Of a stretch of 64,000 nt of DNA, positions 52,987-60,426 are shown piece after piece. Position 1 is the stretch's first letter. Each line of letters starts with the position of its first letter. The stretch is taken from the NCBI GenBank assembly GCA_018240065.1, contig JAFEGH010000007.1, positions 372,001 through 436,000 of the forward strand, read 5' to 3'. This DNA comes from Verrucomicrobiota bacterium (lineage in GTDB: Bacteria > Chlamydiota > Chlamydiia > Chlamydiales > Rhabdochlamydiaceae). The notes beneath the pieces were generated by a model. The model saw nothing but the letters and a program-made list of their open reading frames with translations, searched no databases and was not told the DNA's origin. Position numbers and translations under genes: made by a program.

Positions 52987-54138
52987 ATGGCATCATTCTT
53001 CAAAAAACCACTTTTTCTACTTGCCGGCTTTGCCCTCACAGCAAGCACCCTATATTCCGATGAGGAAACTGAATCCCCCCCCTCCGTCCTTGTTATTGGG
53101 CATGGCTTCATGGGCTCCAACCACGTTAAAAACCTGGAAATCCTGCAGAAAGAAAACCGAGTCAGGATTGTAGGAATCGTGGACATCGACGAAAAAAAGT
53201 TGAAAAATCTTCCCTATCCCACTTTTAAAGACAGTGAGGAAGCATGCAAAGCCTTAGCCCCTGACATCGTGGTGAACGCGACCAACACAGCAGCTCATTA
53301 TGAGGTGTCGCAAATCGTCCTAAACTCTTTCCAGAGGCAAAGACCGCCCGCTCTGTTTATTGAAAAACCCCTTGTGGAGACAAGTCAACAAGCTCTGCAG
53401 CTGGCAAGCCAACTCCAAGAATTCGGTTATGGGAATCATCTCCCGATTGCATGCGGATACCTTTTCCGCAATTCCCCTATCGTCAACAAGGCGATCGATC
53501 ACATCAAAACCCATGCGCTCAGGATTGAAGAAATCGAGGTCCGCTGGCAAAAAAAGCGGGTTCCATCCCGCCCGTCCGCAGGCGTGCATATCGATGAAGC
53601 CACACATCCTGTCGATTTGATATTAAACCGGATCCTCCCTGCGTTAAAGCTACCCAGCACCCCTCTTTCGCTCATCTGCCTCTCAAGACAATACGATGAT
53701 TCGATCATCGATATTGAACAGCAGAGACATCTTTATCCGAACCTGCCGGAAATGCTCATTCCTCTTGCTCAGGTTGTTTTCGAGATCCGCACTCCCACCA
53801 TTCCAATCCATGTATTCAGCTCGTTCATCCAGCCTCCGCAAATCAGGGAAATTCTTTTGAAATGTTCCAATGGTGCGCAGCTGGCAATGAACTTCGATAT
53901 CGAACAAAATGATCGGCTGGAAGTTCGCACCCCCCTTCGAGAAGCGAGCGTTTTCATTGCAGAAAAGCCGAATAAGCTTCTGATCGAATGGAGGGATTTT
54001 CTGGAATATTATCATAGCAGCAATGCGACTGACTCGCTGGCTAGCCTTGCAGACATGGTGAACGACATCCATATCACTGAACTGTTAAATACAATCCCCC
54101 TTCAGCAGGAATGTCCGGTCGAATCCCCTTTTCCATAG
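52987..54138 (+). CDS. Gfo/Idh/MocA-family oxidoreductase with signal peptide
   Basis: 383 residues. A signal peptide (MASFFKKPLFLLAGFALTASTLYS, about 1-24) precedes a Rossmann domain: VLVIGHGFMGSNHVKNLEIL has Gly-x-Gly-x-x-Gly, VRIVGIVDIDEKK the strand 2 end, and FIEKPLVET is the EKP motif that holds the nicotinamide and substrate. The C-terminal half is the alpha/beta sheet of the family. Members oxidise or epimerise sugars and their derivatives. Tat-exported relatives (glucose-fructose oxidoreductase) carry tightly bound NADP; here no twin arginine is seen, so Sec export is more likely. GGGAG is 8 bases upstream. Confidence 0.8.
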   Translation: MASFFKKPLFLLAGFALTASTLYSDEETESPPSVLVIGHGFMGSNHVKNLEILQKENRVRIVGIVDIDEKKLKNLPYPTFKDSEEACKALAPDIVVNATNTAAHYEVSQIVLNSFQRQRPPALFIEKPLVETSQQALQLASQLQEFGYGNHLPIACGYLFRNSPIVNKAIDHIKTHALRIEEIEVRWQKKRVPSRPSAGVHIDEATHPVDLILNRILPALKLPSTPLSLICLSRQYDDSIIDIEQQRHLYPNLPEMLIPLAQVVFEIRTPTIPIHVFSSFIQPPQIREILLKCSNGAQLAMNFDIEQNDRLEVRTPLREASVFIAEKPNKLLIEWRDFLEYYHSSNATDSLASLADMVNDIHITELLNTIPLQQECPVESPFP

Positions 54139-54402
54139 GGAAAAAACAATCAATTATGAGTCTTGAATAGTCCCTCTGACTTGAGGCAAGGCATTAAACC
54201 TCTCCTGGTCAATTCTCTCTAATGAGCATTTCGACGATTTTCAGCACCGAATCGGAGCTGAAAAGTGCGTAGAGATCATGAGTAGATTTACTAGAATGGG
54301 TTCTTAGCAGTAATCTCATAAACCGATTTTATGGAATTAATTCAAAATCAAGCTTTGAAATCAAACAAAATCAATCAAGTGAAACCATTCAGGTAATTCG
54401 TC

Positions 54403-54915
54403 ATGATTAAAAAAATTCTACTTACGCTCGTTTCCACATTGACACTGACACTGACTACTCAAGCGGAAGACGCAGTTCATAAGCCCAGACGCGTTTATGT
54501 CGACGCTGTTGCGGACATGATGCACGCAGGACATGTCGCCATGTTTAAAAACGCCAGAGAGTGCGGAGACTACCTGATCGTCGGCATCCACTCCGACGCC
54601 GACGTCGCTTCGTACAAACGCTGGCCGATATTGACGATGCAGGAGAGGATCGCCGTTGTCGAAGCATGCCGCTATGTCGACGAAGTGATCCCAAGCGCCC
54701 CTTTGAGAATGAATGAAGAGTACATCAAAAAGCATCAGATCGACCTCGTCGTCCATGGAGATGACTTCAATCCCGATACGCTGATGTATTGGTATGGAGT
54801 GCCGATCCGCTTAGGGATTTTTAAGACAATCCCCTACACACAAGGGATCTCCACCACCGACATCATCGAAAGAATCAAAGAGCGCTATTGCCTTGAATCT
54901 CCAAATCAGGAATAG
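54403..54915 (+). CDS. Exported choline/ethanolamine-phosphate cytidylyltransferase
   Basis: 170 residues. A signal peptide (MIKKILLTLVSTLTLTLTTQA, cleavage near QA-ED at 21-22) precedes a full cytidylyltransferase: VYVDAVADMMHAGH (HxGH = His41-Gly43-His44), GIHSDADVASYKR, MQERIAVVEACRYVDEVIPSAP, IDLVVHGDD and the C-terminal GISTTDIIERI. These blocks follow eukaryotic CTP:phosphocholine/phosphoethanolamine cytidylyltransferases (Pcyt1/Pcyt2) more than bacterial TagD. It would make CDP-choline or CDP-ethanolamine. CTP is not in the periplasm, so action in the host cytosol or inclusion lumen is inferred. The next gene is an exported phosphodiesterase. Confidence 0.85.
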   Translation: MIKKILLTLVSTLTLTLTTQAEDAVHKPRRVYVDAVADMMHAGHVAMFKNARECGDYLIVGIHSDADVASYKRWPILTMQERIAVVEACRYVDEVIPSAPLRMNEEYIKKHQIDLVVHGDDFNPDTLMYWYGVPIRLGIFKTIPYTQGISTTDIIERIKERYCLESPNQE

Positions 54916-54924
54916 ACGATCTCC

Positions 54925-54957
54925 CATCGGATCTTTGCTTAACGTAAAGATCCGATG
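54925..54957 (+). terminator. Stem-loop after the cytidylyltransferase gene
   Basis: CATCGGATCTTT (54925-54936) pairs perfectly with AAAGATCCGATG (54946-54957), 12 bp. The T-run that should follow is weak, so it may be a terminator, an attenuator or an mRNA-stabilising stem. Confidence 0.6.
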
Positions 54958-54968
54958 AAGAAAATTTC

Positions 54969-54997
54969 TTGACATTGCTCATTTGGGATCCCAAGAT
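54969..54997 (+). promoter_or_regulatory. -35 box and palindrome before the phosphodiesterase gene
   Basis: TTGACA (54969-54974) is a perfect -35. At 17 bases a weak -10 (CAAGAT, 54992-54997) is overlapped by the perfect 12-bp palindrome TTGGGATCCCAA (54983-54994). A repressor site over the promoter is likely but inferred. Confidence 0.45.
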
Positions 54998-55034
54998 TGA
55001 ACACATTTTTGGCTCCAATCTCAAATGGTGATTT

Positions 55035-56492
55035 ATGAAACTGCTCTCTCAACTGTTCTTCTGGCCCCTCTGCACACTCTCTCTTCTTCCCGGAACGCTC
55101 AAAGCCGAGACTTCCTTGCCGCTGACCTCTGAAAAGGTGGGCGAATACCTGCTCCGCGCACAAGGAAATGTCATCCAAACCGAAGAAAAAATCATCGCAG
55201 TCCCCTCGTCAGCCAAGACCTATGCAAACACTCTGCGGCCCTGGAACGCTTTGGGTAATGACATTCTTTTGAACTTCAGCATCCTGACCTATCTTGCACA
55301 AGGCAATTTCCGGGCGGCCTATGACGCCTACCAAGCGATCCAGCAGCTCCAGGGGTTCCTCTACTATTCCTTGATCCTCAACCATGAGATGCAAAGCGCG
55401 ATGATCGACTATGCCCACAGCGTCCTTCTTGCAGACCGAATTCCCGATCCGTATGAAAACTATTTGATCTCCTGCATCCTGGACAGCTGCGAAGAGATCA
55501 AGCCGGCCATGATCCCGCATGAGAGGCAGCAGCTGGAGCGCCTGCAATCTCTCTATGGCGCCGCGGTTAAAACGCCCTACCTTTATCTGAAGGGGGGTGC
55601 AGCCGAAAAAATCCTCCCCTCTGCGCAGGATCCTTTCACAGTGCTAAACCTCAATACCTGCTTTTTGCCCGGAGAACTGGTGTACGTGCACGGTGGAGTA
55701 GCGCTGTGGCAACAGCGCGTGGAGGCAATTGCCGACAAGATCATCAGCTCAGGCGCCGATGTCATCTGCCTGCAGGAGATGTTCACGGAAGACGCCTGCC
55801 ATGCTCTTTATGAGGAGCTCAAGGAACACTACTCCCATTTCTACGTGGCCATCGGCCCAAGGCCGCTCGGGTTTTCTCCCGCCACCTTCGGACTTCCCAG
55901 CGGACTGTTCGTGGCCAGCAAATTTTCCGTAGAAGATCCCCATTTCACTCCTTTTGCTGTGACAGGATATCAGATGAATTACGGATTTTTCGACTTTGTG
56001 ATCAAAAGCGCGGATACGCCTCTTGCCCATCTCTACTCGACCCATCTGCAGTCCCTTAACGAAGAACAATTTCCGCAGATCAGAGCTGCCGAACTCATGC
56101 AGATCATCGAAAAGATGCAAAACGACGGCCCTTCCGTTCCGCGCATAGCCTGCGGCGACTTCAACATTCCCTGGGGATCGGGCGAGCCGGGAGAAAGTCT
56201 GATCCGCGCGTATTTCTACGACGACTACAATCATGGCCGGACTGAATTTAGCGAAGGACAGCAGACCTGCACAGATTATTTCATCGACCGCTTTTTTGCA
56301 TCCATCGGCCATCCGCAACCCATCGGCGCCAACCTGCAGATCATCGACTATGCGCTCCTCTTTCAACCTGCTGCCCTGGGTTGCACCATTCAGACGGTCC
56401 TCATCCCGATGAACCGCCTCAGCGAGGCCGAATCGGCAGTCAGCGACCACAACGGGCTTCTGACGACGGTCAAAAGATCCTCCGCTTTTTGA
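55035..56492 (+). CDS. Exported endonuclease/exonuclease/phosphatase-superfamily protein (sphingomyelinase-like?)
   Basis: 485 residues. Signal peptide about 1-24 (LKA-ET). An N-terminal helical domain of about 175 residues is unique. The EEP catalytic domain follows: Glu248 in VICLQEMF, THLQS with His337, ACGDFNIPW with Asp375 and Asn377, IDY (437-439) and VSDHNG with Asp471 and His472, all key residues present. The family cleaves phosphodiester or phosphomonoester bonds with Mg; SGLFVASKFSVED and GFFDFVI between them resemble the bacterial and eukaryotic neutral sphingomyelinases. A phosphoinositide phosphatase or nuclease is the alternative. Placed after the exported cytidylyltransferase, with its own promoter. 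Confidence 0.78.
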   Translation: MKLLSQLFFWPLCTLSLLPGTLKAETSLPLTSEKVGEYLLRAQGNVIQTEEKIIAVPSSAKTYANTLRPWNALGNDILLNFSILTYLAQGNFRAAYDAYQAIQQLQGFLYYSLILNHEMQSAMIDYAHSVLLADRIPDPYENYLISCILDSCEEIKPAMIPHERQQLERLQSLYGAAVKTPYLYLKGGAAEKILPSAQDPFTVLNLNTCFLPGELVYVHGGVALWQQRVEAIADKIISSGADVICLQEMFTEDACHALYEELKEHYSHFYVAIGPRPLGFSPATFGLPSGLFVASKFSVEDPHFTPFAVTGYQMNYGFFDFVIKSADTPLAHLYSTHLQSLNEEQFPQIRAAELMQIIEKMQNDGPSVPRIACGDFNIPWGSGEPGESLIRAYFYDDYNHGRTEFSEGQQTCTDYFIDRFFASIGHPQPIGANLQIIDYALLFQPAALGCTIQTVLIPMNRLSEAESAVSDHNGLLTTVKRSSAF

Positions 56493-56561
56493 GTTGGAAG
56501 TGAGGCCTGAAAAACAGGAAGCGGTCAATCTTTATTTAGTTTTGTTATTTTGCATAGAGTG

Positions 56562-56630
56562 AACCCAGGCCTCAAGGCCTGGGATTTTTAGGGTTGGAGG
56601 GAGCTTCGCGCTTCCGCCAGGCCATCCTTC
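56562..56630 (+). repeat. Dispersed two-hairpin repeat, copy A (also acts as terminator)
   Basis: Hairpin 1 is CCCAGGCCT (56564-56572) / AGGCCTGGG (56575-56583) followed by TTTTT. Hairpin 2 is GGAGGGAGC (56596-56604) / GCTTCCGCC (56610-56618), then AGGCCATCCTT. The same arrangement occurs at 63546-63614, where the second stem has different bases but still pairs. Hairpin 1 probably terminates the phosphodiesterase transcript (stop at 56492). Confidence 0.7.
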
Positions 56631-56635
56631 GGCGG

Positions 56636-56716
56636 ATCAATTTTAAAATTGATGGCGCAGAAAGGCTTCTCCCTGAGGTTATCGAGAGGCCTGCAAGGAG
56701 GTTTGCATTTTAGGCC
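56636..56716. other. Structured non-coding stretch before htrA
   Basis: ATCAATTTTAAAATTGAT (56636-56653) is a perfect 18-bp palindrome. GGCCT-GCAA (56688-56696) can fold with TTGC (56703-56706) and AGGCC (56712-56716) into a nested stem with GGAGG in the loop. It may be an untranslated RNA, a long htrA leader, or insertion-derived DNA. No reading frame fits. Confidence 0.4.
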
Positions 56717-56765
56717 AGTCCTGCGCTATAAATATATCTCTGATCGTTAATCATGGAGTAAAAAT

Positions 56766-58220
56766 ATGTCGCGCTTTGCCTCAATTTCGTTTTCTCTTGT
56801 CGCTGTTACATGCGCTGCGTTTTTGTCCCCTCTGCATTCCGCTGCCGATACAGGGACCAATCCTCCCTGCGTCTGCTCGCCGCAGCAAACATCAAAAGCT
56901 TTTACGGCTGTCGCGAAAAAAACGATCCCGGCGGTCGTCTTCATCAAGGTCCAGAGCAACGCTCCCGACCAGGACGAGAACGGTTATCCTTACGGCTATC
57001 AAAATCCTTACGATTTCAACGGCGATGATTTCTTCAACAGATTCTTTGGCATGCCGGGCCGCGGAGGCCAGCCGCAAAAGCCGCAGCCCCAGCTCAGCCA
57101 GGGGTCCGGCTTCTTAGTCAGCGCGGACGGCTATATCATGACAAATGCCCACGTCGTCAAAGGCGCGGACAAAATCACCGCTGTTCTCAATGACGGCCGG
57201 GAAATCGACGCGACGCTCGTCGGCTCCGATTCGCATACCGACATCGCAATCGTGAAAATCGAAGGCAAAGACTTCCCCTTCCTTCAAATGGGAGATTCCG
57301 ACGAGATCGACATCGGCGAATGGGTGATAGCGATCGGCAGCCCGTTCCAGCTGGAAGCTTCCGTCACTGTCGGCGTCGTGAGCGCAAAAGGAAGACAGAA
57401 CCTCAAGATCACCGACTTCGAAGACTTTATTCAGACGGACGCGGCGATCAACCCCGGCAACTCAGGGGGCCCTCTGATCAATCTTTCCAGCGAAGTGATC
57501 GGGATCAACACTGCGATCGTCTCCCGCAGCGGCGGCTACATGGGAATCGGTTTTGCGATTCCAAGCAACATGGCCAAGAATATCATGGCGCAGATCATCG
57601 ACAAGGGATCGGTCACGCGCGGATTCCTCGGCGTCTCTTTGCAGCCTGTCGATAAAGACATCGCCGACGCTTTCAACCTGCCAAAACCCGAAGGAGCGCT
57701 CATCTCTGAGGTCGTCAAAGATTCTCCCGCCGATAAAGCAGGGTTGAAGCAGGGCGATATCATCATCGAATACAACAAGCAGCCGGTCAAGTCGCTGCAA
57801 AGCTTCCGTAATGAAGTGTCGCTGATGTCGCCCGGCTCGACCGTCAGCCTTAAGGTCAATCGCAAAGGACAGATGGTCTCCATTCCCGTCACACTGGGAA
57901 CTGCCAACGACACTCTTGCCACAAGCGGAAGCATCATCCAGAAACTCGGCATGGAGATCGACAACCTCACTGCGGATCTCTCCAAACAGCTCGGCTATAC
58001 GCAGAAAGAAGAAGGCGTGGTCATTACCAAGATCAAGCCCGGCTCCGCCGCCGCCATGGCAGGCCTCAGGCCCGGCTTCCTCATTCAGGCTGTCAACCAC
58101 CAAAAGGTGTCTAACGTCGACGAGTTCAACGAAGCTCTCGGCAAACCCGAGAACAAACGGATTCTGCTGCTTGTGCGCCAAGGCAACGCAACCCGCTTCT
58201 ACTCGATTAAAGTCGATTAA
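56766..58220 (+). CDS. htrA: HtrA/DegP serine protease with two PDZ domains
   Basis: 484 residues. A signal peptide (about 1-25) leads to a trypsin-like protease with the triad His129 (TNAHVV), Asp159 (HTDIAIVKI) and Ser233 (GNSGGPL). PDZ1 (about 285-370) and PDZ2 (about 390-484) follow. It degrades and refolds misfolded envelope proteins in the periplasm; in Chlamydia it is essential during replication and partly secreted. From memory this is CT823. GGAG is 7 bases upstream. The htrA stop overlaps the umuD start by one base, so stress protease and mutagenesis genes share an operon. Confidence 0.95.
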   Translation: MSRFASISFSLVAVTCAAFLSPLHSAADTGTNPPCVCSPQQTSKAFTAVAKKTIPAVVFIKVQSNAPDQDENGYPYGYQNPYDFNGDDFFNRFFGMPGRGGQPQKPQPQLSQGSGFLVSADGYIMTNAHVVKGADKITAVLNDGREIDATLVGSDSHTDIAIVKIEGKDFPFLQMGDSDEIDIGEWVIAIGSPFQLEASVTVGVVSAKGRQNLKITDFEDFIQTDAAINPGNSGGPLINLSSEVIGINTAIVSRSGGYMGIGFAIPSNMAKNIMAQIIDKGSVTRGFLGVSLQPVDKDIADAFNLPKPEGALISEVVKDSPADKAGLKQGDIIIEYNKQPVKSLQSFRNEVSLMSPGSTVSLKVNRKGQMVSIPVTLGTANDTLATSGSIIQKLGMEIDNLTADLSKQLGYTQKEEGVVITKIKPGSAAAMAGLRPGFLIQAVNHQKVSNVDEFNEALGKPENKRILLLVRQGNATRFYSIKVD

Positions 58221-58651
58221 TGAAGGAGATCAGCGAGATATTCAAAGCAGAGGCGGCGACTCCGTTGCCTCTGCCGATCTTCCTGGTGAGCGTCCAGGCG
58301 GGATTCCCCTCGCCTGCCGAGGACTATCTCGACAAAACGCTCGATCTGAATGAACTGCTCATCTCCCATCCCGCGGCGACATTTTTTGTGCGCGTCGCAG
58401 GAGATTCGATGAAGGGCGCGGGCATTTTCTCAGGAGACATCCTGGTCGTGGACCGCTCGATCGAGGCTGCCGACAATAAGATCATCGTCGCCATCGTCGG
58501 CGGAGAATTCACCGTCAAACGACTCAAATTGCGCGATGGGCGCATCTGCCTTATTCCCGAAAATCCCGCTTACCCTATATTGGAGATGAAGGAAGGAAGC
58601 GACTTCCAGGTTTGGGGCGTGGTCACCTATGTCATCCACAAAGCGATCTAA
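58220..58651 (+). CDS. umuD: UmuD-type S24 autoprotease
   Basis: 143 residues. The self-cleavage site is Ala27-Gly28 ([11 protein letters not shown]) and the dyad is Ser63 (GDSMKGAG) and Lys100 (FTVKRLKL), each exactly three residues later than in E. coli UmuD (Cys24-Gly25, Ser60, Lys97). RecA-bound DNA triggers cleavage to UmuD', which with UmuC makes Pol V. It is fused by one-base overlap (TAATG) to htrA and overlaps umuC by 23 bp. The induction signal is unclear, as chlamydiae are not known to have a standard SOS response, so basal or stress-driven expression through htrA is likely (inference). Confidence 0.93.
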   Translation: MKEISEIFKAEAATPLPLPIFLVSVQAGFPSPAEDYLDKTLDLNELLISHPAATFFVRVAGDSMKGAGIFSGDILVVDRSIEAADNKIIVAIVGGEFTVKRLKLRDGRICLIPENPAYPILEMKEGSDFQVWGVVTYVIHKAI

Positions 58652-59894
58652 TTATTTTCTGATCGATTGCAATCAGTTTTACGTCTCGTGCGAACAGGTC
58701 TTCAATCCCAAACTGCGGAAAAAGCCGGTCGTCGTGCTGTCCAACAATGACGGCTGCGTCGTCGCCCGATCCAAAGAGGCCAAAGCGCTCCAGATCCCCA
58801 TGGGAGCCCCCGCCTATCAATACGCCGATATCTTCAAAGCGCAAAAGATCCACGTCCTCTCTTCCAATTATACGCTCTACGGGGACATGTCGCAGCGCGT
58901 CATGCAGGTTCTCTCCCGCTTCTCTCCTGAAATGGAGGAATACTCGATCGACGAGGCTTTCCTGCGCATCGCAGACGACGACCCTGTCAAACTCGCAAAA
59001 GAGATCAAACGCACAGTGCTCAAATGGACGGGGATTCCCGTTTCGATCGGAGTCGGCCCAACGAAAACGCTCTCCAAGGTAGCCAATGACGTCGCCAAAA
59101 AAGGAGATGGCATTTTTACATTTACAGATAGCGCGCAGATCGACTCCATCCTGGAAAAACTCGATGTCGAGGAGATCTGGGGCATTGGCGGACAGCTCGG
59201 CGCCGCGCTGAAAAAGGGAGGGATCGAAAGCGCCCGGGCATTCAAGGATGCCTCCGACGAATGGATCAAGAAACGTTTTTCCGTCACGCTGCTGCGCACC
59301 GCCTATGAACTGCGAGGGATTCCCTGTCTTGAGTGGAACGAGCTCCCTGTGACGCGCAAATCAATCACCTGCTCCCGATCATTCGGCGGCAAGGTGACCA
59401 AGCTCAAAGATCTTGAAGAGGCGCTCGCCTCCTACACTGCCACCGCCGCGGAGAAACTCCGGGAAGAAGAACTCTTTCCCACCTTTCTGACGGTTTTTCT
59501 GGCAACGTCTCTGTTCCGCGAGCAGTCCTACAGCAACAGCTGGACCCTCACGCTTGAAGAACCGACCGCATACACGCCGGAGCTCACCGCTAAAGCCACT
59601 CAGGTACTGCGCAAAATCTACCGCCCCGGCTATATCTATAAGAAAGTGGGCATCGTCATGGGAGGCTTTTTTCCGGCAGGGCATTATCAGCCGGACCTGT
59701 TCCATACGGATGAAAAACAAAAAGCAAAACAAAGGCGCGCGATGCAAGCTGTCGACACCCTTAACCAGCGTTTTGGCGACGCCTCTGTCCGCTTTGCCAA
59801 GGAAGGGATCGAAAAACGCTGGAAGATGAAGCGAGGAAACGTCTCGCCCCGCTTTACGACTTCCTGGGATGAACTGTTAAAAATAGAGATCTAA
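58629..59894 (+). CDS. umuC: UmuC, Y-family DNA polymerase V catalytic subunit
   Basis: 421 residues, normal length. Catalytic carboxylates are Asp13 ([13 protein letters not shown]) and the pair in [30 protein letters not shown] is the palm/fingers signature and [12 protein letters not shown] the helix-hairpin-helix of the thumb. The C-terminal part includes [12 protein letters not shown] typical of UmuC rather than DinB. It copies past DNA lesions at the cost of mutation. The start lies inside umuD (23-bp overlap), and the exported 2H-type gene begins one base after its stop codon, so all four genes from htrA form one transcription unit. Confidence 0.94.
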   Translation: MSSTKRSNYFLIDCNQFYVSCEQVFNPKLRKKPVVVLSNNDGCVVARSKEAKALQIPMGAPAYQYADIFKAQKIHVLSSNYTLYGDMSQRVMQVLSRFSPEMEEYSIDEAFLRIADDDPVKLAKEIKRTVLKWTGIPVSIGVGPTKTLSKVANDVAKKGDGIFTFTDSAQIDSILEKLDVEEIWGIGGQLGAALKKGGIESARAFKDASDEWIKKRFSVTLLRTAYELRGIPCLEWNELPVTRKSITCSRSFGGKVTKLKDLEEALASYTATAAEKLREEELFPTFLTVFLATSLFREQSYSNSWTLTLEEPTAYTPELTAKATQVLRKIYRPGYIYKKVGIVMGGFFPAGHYQPDLFHTDEKQKAKQRRAMQAVDTLNQRFGDASVRFAKEGIEKRWKMKRGNVSPRFTTSWDELLKIEI

Positions 59895-59895
59895 A

Positions 59896-60426
59896 ATGAA
59901 AAAATCACTTTTTCTTCTTCTCCTCTCCTCCCTGCTCATTTCTGCGACGCCGACCGTCATCGACGCGCCCGAGATCCTGAACTTTGCAGAGCAGTCGATG
60001 CCGCACCAGGGTCCTTTAAAGAAAACCAGCGAAGGCTTTGTCTACGTGAAGGTACCCAACGATTATATCCTCGAGACCCTGACTCTTTTGAAGGTTGATA
60101 AAGCGGAAGCCCCGGCCTATTTCGGACAAGGCAAAGTAGGCGCGCACATCACTGTGATCGATGCGGACGAGTCAAAGGGAAGAGCCCTCAAATTGCCTCC
60201 GATGGGAACAATGATCCCCTTTAAGATCGTCAACTTTTCCAGCGTCGATGTCACGAATGAACATGGGTCCAAGCGGATCTACATGTTCACAGTAGAGGCC
60301 CCTGAATTAGAAAAAATCCGCCTGGTGAATGGCCTGCCTCCCAAAGTGCGCGGCTTTGATTTTCACATCACCGCCGCGATCCAGTATTTAGCGGGAGCCC
60401 CTTCAGAAGTCGAACCTTCCTCGTAA
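59896..60426 (+). CDS. Exported protein with two HxT motifs, 2H-phosphoesterase-like
   Basis: 176 residues. Signal peptide MKKSLFLLLLSSLLISA (cleavage near ISA-TP). Two His-x-Thr motifs are spaced 73 residues apart: His84-Ile-Thr86 (GAHITVID) and His157-Ile-Thr159 (FHITAAIQ). That is the signature of the 2H phosphoesterase superfamily, which cleaves 2',3'-cyclic phosphates, cyclic oligonucleotides or ADP-ribose cyclic phosphates. Such exported 2H proteins are sometimes called Swiss-army-knife domains. It is the last gene of the htrA-umuDC unit. Its final 24 bp overlap, in antisense, the end of the convergent porin-like gene. Confidence 0.7.
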   Translation: MKKSLFLLLLSSLLISATPTVIDAPEILNFAEQSMPHQGPLKKTSEGFVYVKVPNDYILETLTLLKVDKAEAPAYFGQGKVGAHITVIDADESKGRALKLPPMGTMIPFKIVNFSSVDVTNEHGSKRIYMFTVEAPELEKIRLVNGLPPKVRGFDFHITAAIQYLAGAPSEVEPSS

